This document shows, in pieces, positions 18,085 through 26,180 of a DNA stretch of 64,000 nucleotides (the first letter of the stretch is position 1; each line of letters opens with the position of its first letter). This DNA comes from Thermodesulfomicrobium sp. WS (lineage in GTDB: Bacteria > Desulfobacterota > Desulfovibrionia > Desulfovibrionales > Desulfomicrobiaceae). A model generated the notes under the pieces. The model saw nothing but the letters and a program-made list of their open reading frames with translations, was not told where the DNA came from and made no database searches. A program made the position numbers and the translations under genes. The DNA lies in contig NZ_AP027130.1 in NCBI RefSeq assembly GCF_027925145.1, positions 1,054,001-1,118,000 on the forward strand, written 5' to 3'.

Positions 18085-19436
18085 TGGAACAGGTGCGGTA
18101 TCTCATCATCGGCGCCGGTCCCACGGGCCTTGGGGCGGGCGTGCGCCTGCGGCAATTGGGCATCGAGGATTTTCTTCTCCTGGAGCGGCACGACTATGCC
18201 GGCGGCCTGTCGGCAAGCTTTCGCGACGCGGCGGGCTTTACCTGGGACATCGGCGGCCATGTGGTCTTTTCCCGCCTGGAGCCGTTTTTGCGCCTGCTGG
18301 ATCAGGCCCTGGGCGAGGACGCCCTCACCCACCAGCGTCGTGCCCGGGTGCGCCTGGCGGACCGGTGGATCCCCTATCCCTTCCAAAACAACATCCGCCA
18401 TTTGCCCAAGGAACTGGTGTGGGAATGCGTGCAGGGCCTTTTGGCTTCCCGCCTTGCGCCGCAGGAAGCGGCCCATTTCGGCCAGTGGATGGAGGCCGTG
18501 TTCGGGGCGGGCATTACCCGGCTTTTCATGCAGCCGTACAATTTCAAGGTCTGGGCCACCCCGGCCGAGGCCATGGACTTTCGCTGGATCGGCGAGCGCG
18601 TGGCCGTGGTGGACCTGGCCGACGTAGTGCGCCGCATCATCCTCGAAGAAGACGCCACCGATTGGGGCCCCAACGCGGTGTTTCGTTTCCCCAAGCATGG
18701 CGGTACCGGGGCCATTTTCCGCCGCATTGCTGAAAGCATTGCGGAGCACATCCGCTACCAGGCCCCAGTGCACCAGGTGGACTGGGAGAAAAAAATCGTC
18801 ACGTACGGCGATGGGCACTGTGTTGGCTATGGGGATTTACTCTCCACTATGCCTCTGGACCTTTTTGTCTCGCAGGTTGTGAGTCCCAAAGACCCGCATA
18901 TGGTGGAAGCCGCCTCCCTTTTGGAGCACAACGGGGTCTATGTCTCGGGCATTGGCATTGCCGGGCTGCGCGAGGACCCCACCTGCTGGATGTATTTTCC
19001 GGAATCCAATTGCCCCTTCTACCGGGTGACCAACTTCCACAACTATTCGCCCTTCAATGTGGCCGAGCCCGGGAAACAGATGGCCTTCATGAGCGAAACC
19101 TCCTTTTCGCGCCATAAGCCGGAAGACCTGGACGCCATGCAAGACGCCGTCACCCGAGGGCTTCAGAACGTGACCCTTATGCGCGCCGAAGACGCCATCG
19201 TGACCTGCTGGGAACACCGAGTGGACTACGGCTATCCCGTGCCCACCCTGAGCCGCGACCGCGCCCTGGCCACGATCCAGCCCTGGTTGGAGGCGCGGCA
19301 CATCTTCTCTCGGGGCCGTTTTGGTGGCTGGAAATACGAAGTGGCCAACATGGACCACAGCGTAGTGCAGGGCATGCAGTGGGCCGAGCGGATGGTGCTC
19401 GGCACAGTGGAACGGATCTATCAGCTGCCGCAGTAA
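18084..19436 (+). CDS. FAD-dependent protein, UDP-galactopyranose mutase / amine oxidase fold
   Basis: This 450-residue protein has an N-terminal dinucleotide-binding motif GAGPTGLGAG, the LLERHDYAGGLS segment that contacts FAD and a DIGGHVVFSR block as in COG1232 proteins and UDP-galactopyranose mutases. The C-terminal RGRFGGWKYEVANMDHS has the layout of the flavin-closing segment. In glycan clusters such proteins usually isomerise or oxidise a nucleotide-activated or lipid-linked sugar. Classical mutase motifs are not clear enough to name it glf. A GAGGAGGAGGG site precedes the ATG. Its 3' end overlaps the convergent gene 19421-20668 by 16 bases. Confidence 0.75.
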   Translation: MEQVRYLIIGAGPTGLGAGVRLRQLGIEDFLLLERHDYAGGLSASFRDAAGFTWDIGGHVVFSRLEPFLRLLDQALGEDALTHQRRARVRLADRWIPYPFQNNIRHLPKELVWECVQGLLASRLAPQEAAHFGQWMEAVFGAGITRLFMQPYNFKVWATPAEAMDFRWIGERVAVVDLADVVRRIILEEDATDWGPNAVFRFPKHGGTGAIFRRIAESIAEHIRYQAPVHQVDWEKKIVTYGDGHCVGYGDLLSTMPLDLFVSQVVSPKDPHMVEAASLLEHNGVYVSGIGIAGLREDPTCWMYFPESNCPFYRVTNFHNYSPFNVAEPGKQMAFMSETSFSRHKPEDLDAMQDAVTRGLQNVTLMRAEDAIVTCWEHRVDYGYPVPTLSRDRALATIQPWLEARHIFSRGRFGGWKYEVANMDHSVVQGMQWAERMVLGTVERIYQLPQ

Positions 19437-20668
19437 GGCTCGTTGCGGGAGCGAGCCTCTGCCCACTGGTCGTAGAGGGTGGCAAGCTCCATCTCGCCTT
19501 GGGCCGTAAACATTGCGCTCAAGTGTCGGGCCAAGCGGATCAGCTCGGAAGCGTGCTGATCCGCTTGGCGTTCCTCTTCTATGAGTTTGCCAGCGTAGCG
19601 GGTGAGGACCGTATCCCCAGCGCGGGTAGCGGTCTTGGCCAGGGCAAGGAATTGCTTCACACCCGGGAAGAACTGGGCGGCCAAAAACCGCAAGGGGACG
19701 GCTTCCTGCCAGGCCCCGCGTGTTTCGAGCCAATGGCCCAGACGCTCGTAGCCGGGCTGCCAGAGCGGCTCTTCGGTGATGGCGGCAAGCCAGGCCGCCG
19801 GGTCTGTGGTGTGGGCGAGGCGCGCCGCCATCGTTTTTTCCCGCTGGGGGGAGAGGAGCATGACCGGATGCAGGCTGGGCGAGAGCCCCATGCGGTAGCC
19901 TTCGGCCTGCAGATGGCGGTGGAAGTCTGGGCGGATGCGGCCGGCCCAGCGTTGGGAAAAGCGCCGGGCATTGGCGGTCTCAGCGGCAAAGCGGCCTGGG
20001 GTTTGGCTCGTGAAGTGGATGAGAGTGCTCTGGGGCTGGCATTGGATTGGTTCTCCCAGCCCTTGGGCGCGCAGGCAGAGATCCACGTCTTCGAGGCCAT
20101 TGGTGTAGCCTTCATCGAAACCGCCAAGACGCTGAAAGAGTTCGCGCGCTAGGGCCAGGGCCGCGCCGGTGACCGCCTGCACGCGGCGCGGGCGGCTGAC
20201 CGCCGGGTGGCTGGCGGGAAATTGTTCGAACACATGGCATACCTTGGGCCCTGGGGTAAAGGCCACCCCCACGTGCTGCACCCGTTCCGCCCCTGGGTAG
20301 AGGAGGCGGCTGCCGACGATGCCGCCTTGGGCGCGCAGCGCTGTCACGAGCGGGTCCGCAAATCCAGGCAGGGCCAGGGTGTCGTTATTGAGAAACAAGA
20401 GCAATGCACCCTGGGCGTGGGCCGCGCCGCTGTTGCAGCCCCGGGCGAATCCTAAATTGGCGGGATGCCGAACCAGCCGAAAGGCGGCGCCAAAGAGGGC
20501 GGTCCCCAGCTCGGGGAGCTCGTGGGCGGTTTCGTCTTCGGAGCCGTTATCCACCACGATGATCTCTACCGGCCAGGCCGGAAGCTCCTTGCGCAGGCTC
20601 TGGAGGCAGTCGCGCGTGAGCCGCCACTGGCCGTAGACCGGGATGATGATGCTGAGCACTGGGGGCAT
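19421..20668 (-). CDS. GT2 glycosyltransferase, rhamnosyltransferase-like
   Basis: This is a 415-residue GT-A enzyme. LSIIIPVYGQWRLTRDCLQS, IIVVDNGSEDET, NLGFARGCNSG and LFLNNDTLALPG are the standard order of GT2 motifs. GGFDEGYTNGLEDVDLCLRA marks the acceptor/catalytic-base region of the WcaA/RfbF type. About 170 C-terminal residues without clear family match follow. It is the last gene of the minus-strand operon and lies 15 bases downstream of the next transferase. Its tail overlaps the convergent flavoprotein gene. Donor sugar unknown. Confidence 0.85.
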   Translation of the reverse strand: MPPVLSIIIPVYGQWRLTRDCLQSLRKELPAWPVEIIVVDNGSEDETAHELPELGTALFGAAFRLVRHPANLGFARGCNSGAAHAQGALLLFLNNDTLALPGFADPLVTALRAQGGIVGSRLLYPGAERVQHVGVAFTPGPKVCHVFEQFPASHPAVSRPRRVQAVTGAALALARELFQRLGGFDEGYTNGLEDVDLCLRAQGLGEPIQCQPQSTLIHFTSQTPGRFAAETANARRFSQRWAGRIRPDFHRHLQAEGYRMGLSPSLHPVMLLSPQREKTMAARLAHTTDPAAWLAAITEEPLWQPGYERLGHWLETRGAWQEAVPLRFLAAQFFPGVKQFLALAKTATRAGDTVLTRYAGKLIEEERQADQHASELIRLARHLSAMFTAQGEMELATLYDQWAEARSRNEPYCGS

Positions 20669-20683
20669 GGTGCAACCGTTGGG

Positions 20684-22324
20684 TCAGGAGCGCTGCGCGT
20701 GCTGCGGAGGCAGCTCTGGGACCAGATGCAGATTGTTCATCGTTTGCAGGGCTTGCTGATGGGGGAGAAAACGGTAGAAAAACTTGACGTCATTGCCCCG
20801 TACATTGCCGATTTTTGTCATATCGTGGGATGTTTGCCTGCCGACGCCGGACATTTGATAGTGGATACATTCCACCAGTCCACAGTACATGACCGTAAAC
20901 CCGTGCAGGCAGAGATCGATGTCATGGGCGATGTCGTCCATTTGGGATGGGGAGAAGCGGATATCAAAGGAAGGGACAGTCTGGATGGCTTCGCGGGTCA
21001 GTACGTGGCAGCAGCCCATGACGTTTGTGGTTGGACGGATGAAATCATAGAATCCAGCGTCATAGTTCCATGTCGGCGTGTCGAGACTGATGCGCAGCAG
21101 ATCTTCCCGGGCCACGGCAATATTGTGGTAGAGATATTGGAGCCGTTTGGGGGTGCCTGGAGCAAGGATCTTGGCTCCAGCCACTGCAGCCTTGGGGGTG
21201 CGGGAGAGGACTGTGAGCAAGGTAGTCAGCCAATGCGGGGGGATCTCCACGTCGTCGTCGAGAAAGGCCACATAGTCGGCGCGCTCTGCCGCCTCGGTGG
21301 TAAGCAGCCAATTGCGGGCCGCCGGGGCGCCGATGTTGGTCGGCAGCGCGATGACCTCGATGGCATTGGCAAAGTATCGTTCATTGATGGCCCGAACCGC
21401 AGCGGCGGAGTCGTCGGTGCAATGGTTGAGGAGCACACTGATGCGTGCATTGCCCAGGTGAGACTGGGCGAGGCTTCGCAGGGTCTTCTGGAGAAGTTCG
21501 CTCTTGTTGTACGAATAGAGGAAAATGGCGATGTTTTTTTCAAGGACGGATTTGTCCTCAGTAAATCCGTCTCGAATTTGCTGCATTCTGCATTGCATTG
21601 GAATTTGGAGAGGATCCAGAGCAATGGATTTTTCCAATGCCATGAGAGCCTTCTGCCTGTCTCCTAAACGCACATATGCTTCGGAGACAAAATTGAGGAC
21701 CACTTCGTTATGTTCGATCTGGGGCCAGATATTTTCGGTAATGGAGGCAGCCCGTTGGTAGTCGCCTTGAATAACTGCATATTGCAAGATCTGGGCTTGA
21801 AGGAGCGGCTGGAGTGGAGCCGGGACCTTGGCAAGGTCGAGCCAATCTTGCCCCACCGGGATGTTTCGTTCCAGGTCCGTAAGTAAGAGGAGATCGATGA
21901 GGGCAGGGGAGTAGGGGTATTGGAGATATATCTTGGAAAGTATCGTGTGGCGAAGATGGATATCGTTTTGTGTGCAGAGATTCGTGATCTTTTGGGAGAT
22001 GCGCGGAGGGATCTGGATCTTTTCGAGTATGGGAAGGAGCGGGTCGGCGGCACCGGTCATTTGCTCGGCAATGCGGCGGATTTCGCTGTGGAAGGGCTGC
22101 AGGTGGACGAGCTTGCGGATCAGATACCCAAACCAGGCGCGAATGCGAGGGCCCACTTCTTCTGGGGGCGTACGATTGAGTCGATTGGCGTATGCGGTCC
22201 CGGTAACCGCATCGAGGAGAAAATTCCCAAGGTAATTGCGGAGGTGATCGATGACTTCTGTAGAGGAGAGTGCGTCGAGTTCACCATACAGCCCATTGTC
22301 AATGATTCGGTACGTGATGTTCAT
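20684..22324 (-). CDS. Glycosyltransferase, GT2-type with helical N-terminal region (NIGAPAARNW group)
   Basis: This is a 546-residue protein. About 260 N-terminal residues are helical and TPR-like (for example AYVRLGDRQKALMALEKSIA). A GT-A domain then starts near IAIFLYSYNKSELLQKTL. It carries LPTNIGAPAARNWL, VAFLDDDVEIP, MGCCHVLTREA and FDIRFSPSQMDD, the same blocks as its two paralogues. Its start overlaps the stop of 22321-23895 by 4 bases. The gene is visibly less GC-rich than the plus-strand paralogue. Which sugar each paralogue adds is unknown. Confidence 0.8.
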   Translation of the reverse strand: MNITYRIIDNGLYGELDALSSTEVIDHLRNYLGNFLLDAVTGTAYANRLNRTPPEEVGPRIRAWFGYLIRKLVHLQPFHSEIRRIAEQMTGAADPLLPILEKIQIPPRISQKITNLCTQNDIHLRHTILSKIYLQYPYSPALIDLLLLTDLERNIPVGQDWLDLAKVPAPLQPLLQAQILQYAVIQGDYQRAASITENIWPQIEHNEVVLNFVSEAYVRLGDRQKALMALEKSIALDPLQIPMQCRMQQIRDGFTEDKSVLEKNIAIFLYSYNKSELLQKTLRSLAQSHLGNARISVLLNHCTDDSAAAVRAINERYFANAIEVIALPTNIGAPAARNWLLTTEAAERADYVAFLDDDVEIPPHWLTTLLTVLSRTPKAAVAGAKILAPGTPKRLQYLYHNIAVAREDLLRISLDTPTWNYDAGFYDFIRPTTNVMGCCHVLTREAIQTVPSFDIRFSPSQMDDIAHDIDLCLHGFTVMYCGLVECIHYQMSGVGRQTSHDMTKIGNVRGNDVKFFYRFLPHQQALQTMNNLHLVPELPPQHAQRS

Positions 22325-23895
22325 GCGGGAACCCCCATCTGGGCTTTCCAGAAATGCCGAGTGTCTTCCGAAAAATCATCCCAGGCGCGGGCAAGCGCCG
22401 TGCGCCAGGCTTCCGCCTCGGCCTCCTGGACGCGGGCATGGATGCTGCGCAACTCTTGGCCGCGGAATTTGCCTTCCATCTTTTGGTGATTGCCCCATAC
22501 ATGGGCCCAGGCAGCCTCGCTTTTGGGTGCGGCGCTGCCTGCATCTTGCAAGTGGATGATACGCACCCGGCCGTCGTAGAGCACCATGCCGCCATGTTTC
22601 CAGATTTGGATATCCCGCTCCAGGTCGTCCACCTGAGAGGGGGAGAACCGGACATCGAAGTCAGGGACCCCGAGGCGCTCCATGCGGCGGCGGTGGAAGA
22701 GATGGCAGCAGCCCATGACGGAGAGGCACGGCCGCACCACGTCGTATTGTCCAAGGTCGAAGAACATGGGGGCATTGGGGGTAAAGCGGATGTGCTGTTC
22801 CCCGACTTCCTGGAAGTAGCGGTACACATACTGGATGGTGTGGAAGGCGTTGGGGTTCACCACCTTGCCGCCCACGGCGCAGTATTGGGGATGCGCTTCC
22901 AAATCGGCGAGAAAGCGGGAGAGCCAATGGCGCGGCAGCAGCACATCGTCGTCCAGGAAGGCTACGTAGCGGGCCTGCTGGACCTCCGGCAGATGCCAGA
23001 GCCAATTGCGTGCCGCGGGCGCACCGATATTGACCGGCAGATGGATGCAGCGCACCGGTCGGCCTTGGGCCACGCGGGCGACCCCGGCCTCGAGGTCTGC
23101 CGGGGAAAAGGCCGTGGATCCGTTATTGAGGAGGGTGATGGCCGCATCGCCAATGTCGGTGGCGAGTACACTTTCCAAGGTGCGGAGCGTGGTTTCCAGC
23201 TTGTTGAAGGTGTAGAAGAGGATATGCACGGTGGCATCGGCTTGAGGAAGCGCTGGAAGGCCTTCACCGAGCAAGGCCAGTTGCTCCACGGCGTGCGGCT
23301 GGGCGGGCTCAAGACGCAGGCTTGCCACGAGGTGGCGGCGCGCGGCTTCGGCGTCGCCGTGGAGCATGGCGATGGCGGCACGCAGGTTTTCCGCCCAGAA
23401 GCAGGTGGGGGCAGCGCGTTCCAAGAGCAGGTCCCGGAGTTCGGTGGCGCCTAAGCCGTGGGCGGCCCAGGCCAGGATTCCGAAGTTGGGATTGCTTGGT
23501 GCGGTGTGCGCCCAGGTGTGGGCCTCTGTTGCAACGACTTCAGGGTGCTGTCCCGTTGCCCAGAGGGAAAGCAGGATTCGGTGCCGGGCCGGGGCTGGAA
23601 GGTCGGTGCGGAGCAGGGCCAGGGGGTCGTCGCGGTGGCGCTCTATAATCGCGTCGATGGCGGCGCGGGCAGGGGCGTCCGGGAGCGGCACGGGGGCGCG
23701 TCCCATGGCCGCAGCCAAAGAGTTGGCCAGTGCCGCAAGTTCGCGGTTCCAGGGTTCCAGGGCTAGGGCATGGCGCAAGAGCGCGTGGGCGAACTCCATG
23801 TGCGCGGCAGACGGCGTGCCCTCAAGGAGCTGCTGTGCTGCCCAGATGGCCGGGGCTGTTTCCAGGGTGCCGCGGAAACGAAGGAAGAAGTGCAT
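22321..23895 (-). CDS. Glycosyltransferase, GT2-type with helical N-terminal region (NIGAPAARNW group)
   Basis: This is a 524-residue protein with an alanine-rich helical N-terminal half and a C-terminal GT-A domain. The domain begins at VHILFYTFNKLETTLRTL and shows LPVNIGAPAARNWLW, VAFLDDDVLLPRHWL, MGCCHLFHRRR and FDVRFSPSQVDDLERD. It is the third member of the local paralogue set. Gene end and the start of the next transferase overlap by 4 bases, and upstream it is 8 bases from 23904-26180, so all belong to one transcript. No clear Shine-Dalgarno sequence is visible before its ATG. Confidence 0.8.
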   Translation of the reverse strand: MHFFLRFRGTLETAPAIWAAQQLLEGTPSAAHMEFAHALLRHALALEPWNRELAALANSLAAAMGRAPVPLPDAPARAAIDAIIERHRDDPLALLRTDLPAPARHRILLSLWATGQHPEVVATEAHTWAHTAPSNPNFGILAWAAHGLGATELRDLLLERAAPTCFWAENLRAAIAMLHGDAEAARRHLVASLRLEPAQPHAVEQLALLGEGLPALPQADATVHILFYTFNKLETTLRTLESVLATDIGDAAITLLNNGSTAFSPADLEAGVARVAQGRPVRCIHLPVNIGAPAARNWLWHLPEVQQARYVAFLDDDVLLPRHWLSRFLADLEAHPQYCAVGGKVVNPNAFHTIQYVYRYFQEVGEQHIRFTPNAPMFFDLGQYDVVRPCLSVMGCCHLFHRRRMERLGVPDFDVRFSPSQVDDLERDIQIWKHGGMVLYDGRVRIIHLQDAGSAAPKSEAAWAHVWGNHQKMEGKFRGQELRSIHARVQEAEAEAWRTALARAWDDFSEDTRHFWKAQMGVPA

Positions 23896-23903
23896 AAGGT
23901 TCG

Positions 23904-26180
23904 TTATCCAAGGATTTTTTTTGCCATGGTTTGGGTGGCGGCCAGCAGGTCCGCAGGAAGCGTGATTTCTGCTTGCGGGCGGCCTTCTTCAATGATCTGC
24001 AGAAACAGCGGCAACACTTTTTCCCAGGAAAAACACGCATTCCAAAGTTCGGTGCCCAGGACACCCAAAGCCTTGCGCAGGGCTGGACGCTCTAGAAGCC
24101 TGTGGATGGCGCGGGGGAATTGTTCCAGCGGGCAGACCACCCCGCCAGCGTCCCAGTGCACACTATTGCATTGTGGCGTGGCAATCCAGGGGGTGCCGTG
24201 GTGCATTGCCTGGAGGATGACCAGTGGCCGGCATTCGGCATGGGAGGAAAGGAGCAGGATGTCCGCCTCGGCGATGGCAGCGTCCGCTTCGTGCGCGGGA
24301 AGGGGCCCGAGGATGCGGATGCGGGGATCCTGGGCCGCCAGCTTCTTTACTGCGGCAAAATAGTGCTGCTCGTGGGGCCACGGGAGGGCGGCGCCGATGA
24401 AGACCATCTGCCAGGTGCCTGGGGTCTTGGAGAGGACCTCGATGAGTCCGAGCTGGTTCTTGACGGGCCAGAAATTGCCCACGTGGACGAGAAGGGGCAG
24501 GTCTGGAGAAAGCCCGTGGCGCTCTCGAAACCCAGGGTTGGGCGCATAGGGGGTGAGGGCGTGGGGAACGAATATGGGATGCACTCCGGCGGCACGCAAG
24601 AATTGCGCGTCGAGCCCCCCTGGGGTGAGGCACATGCACAAGCGGGCGCGATGGAGTACTGCTGCGATCAACGCCTCCTGCTGGTGCGCGATCCAGCCCT
24701 GCACGAGCTCCGGATTGATGACCGGGATGAGGTGGATCGGGGTTTGGGGAGAGGCAGAAAGCATGGGGGCATGCATCCAGGAGTCCGGCTGGCCGAGGAA
24801 GAACGCCGCATGGTAGTCGGCGTGTTCGAGAAAATGCGCATACGCCGCATATTGGTCCCCAAAGTGGCTGTCCTGGAAACGCCCACTGCAGTGCCACTGC
24901 AGGATGTGCATGCCGTGATGCTGGAAGGTTTGGCGCTCAGGGATCTGGCGGGTAGCCACATGGACTTCATAGCCTTCACGGACCAGTTGGGCGCCGAGGT
25001 CTTGGAGAAAGATTTCGCAGCCTCCCAATGATGGCCAGAAAAAGTCACTTCCCAAGAGGATACGCTTGCGATGCGGCTGCACTGCTACCACTGCAGGGGG
25101 CGGCGTGTAGGATTGGGGGTGGTGCACCAGGGGCATGCAGGTGGCTTCAATCTTGGCGAGGGCGCTCGCTTCTTGCGGAAGGTCCGGGTGCAGGCTCTGG
25201 ATGATATGGATCGCAGACTGAATGGATGGATCTCGGAGTAGCTTGAGCAAAAGAAGATGTTGCTTCAGTTTTGCAAGGTAATATTGGGTGATGCTGCATG
25301 AATCATCAAAAAAATGTATCCGTTGACATGCATTTTGTAGAGATACCAGAAGAAACCCTATGATTTTGCTTAGATTGTCCTTTTGGTTTTCCTGTGCGCA
25401 TCGCAGGGCAGTTATTGCGCACCCCAGGGCATGAGCAATCCATATTTGATAAGAATTTTGCGCAAATTCCCACTTTTGCATCACTTTGAATGTTCTATGA
25501 TGCATGATGATGTCATGCTTGATCTGATTTTTTTTGTTGGCGCTCATGCTTTTTGCATGTTTTCTGTATACAACATATGTTTGAGCATGAGAGTAAAATT
25601 GCATACCGCGTACTGCGCAGCGAAACCAAAAATCATAATCTTCGCATGCGCGCAGTGTCGTATCGAAAAATCCGTTTTCCAGTGCGCGGTGACGACGGAT
25701 GATATAGGCGTGTGGGGGGGCAATGTTGAAATGGCATAGATGCAGAGGAATCGAGTCTCGCACCAACCACCAGAACCCTATGGGCGCCAGCGGTCCGTCT
25801 GGCCCCATGGAGAGGACTTCGCGGGTTTGGCAGATGGCGATATCCACATCTGGCTGGGTTTCGAGGATGGATGTTTGTACGGGAATGGTATTGGGAGCCA
25901 AAAGGTCGTCCGCGTCGAGAAAGAGAAGGTATTTTCCCGTCGCGTGCCGCATGCCCGTGTTTCGTGCCGCAGAAAGACCTGCGTTCTCTTGATGGATGTA
26001 GGTGACGTGTTCTTGGAATTGTCGGGCGATCTCCGGTGTATTGTCTGTGGATCCGTCGTCGATGACGATGATCTCTTTGGGGATGTCTTGTGCGCTTGTC
26101 AGCACGCTTTGCAGGCATTGTTGCAGGTATGCCCCGTAATTGAAACATGGTATGATAACGGAGATCAGGGGATTTTTCAT
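23904..26180 (-). CDS. Two-domain glycosyltransferase: GT2 fused to GT4
   Basis: This is a 758-residue fusion. Residues 1 to about 230 are a GT2 domain (ISVIIPCFNYGAYLQQCL, IIVIDDGSTDNTPEIA, AGLSAARNTGMRHATGK, LLFLDADDLL). A helical linker follows. From about residue 375 a GT4/GT-B domain begins with RILLGSDFFWPSLGGCEIFL, and its donor half has LVHVGNFWPVKNQLGLIEVL and SSHAECRPLVILQAMHHGTP. A single chain could therefore make two successive linkages. The DNA for the GT2-linker part (about 25.2-25.7 kb) is more AT-rich than that for the GT4 part, hinting at a mosaic origin. Confidence 0.85.
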   Translation of the reverse strand: MKNPLISVIIPCFNYGAYLQQCLQSVLTSAQDIPKEIIVIDDGSTDNTPEIARQFQEHVTYIHQENAGLSAARNTGMRHATGKYLLFLDADDLLAPNTIPVQTSILETQPDVDIAICQTREVLSMGPDGPLAPIGFWWLVRDSIPLHLCHFNIAPPHAYIIRRHRALENGFFDTTLRACEDYDFWFRCAVRGMQFYSHAQTYVVYRKHAKSMSANKKNQIKHDIIMHHRTFKVMQKWEFAQNSYQIWIAHALGCAITALRCAQENQKDNLSKIIGFLLVSLQNACQRIHFFDDSCSITQYYLAKLKQHLLLLKLLRDPSIQSAIHIIQSLHPDLPQEASALAKIEATCMPLVHHPQSYTPPPAVVAVQPHRKRILLGSDFFWPSLGGCEIFLQDLGAQLVREGYEVHVATRQIPERQTFQHHGMHILQWHCSGRFQDSHFGDQYAAYAHFLEHADYHAAFFLGQPDSWMHAPMLSASPQTPIHLIPVINPELVQGWIAHQQEALIAAVLHRARLCMCLTPGGLDAQFLRAAGVHPIFVPHALTPYAPNPGFRERHGLSPDLPLLVHVGNFWPVKNQLGLIEVLSKTPGTWQMVFIGAALPWPHEQHYFAAVKKLAAQDPRIRILGPLPAHEADAAIAEADILLLSSHAECRPLVILQAMHHGTPWIATPQCNSVHWDAGGVVCPLEQFPRAIHRLLERPALRKALGVLGTELWNACFSWEKVLPLFLQIIEEGRPQAEITLPADLLAATQTMAKKILG

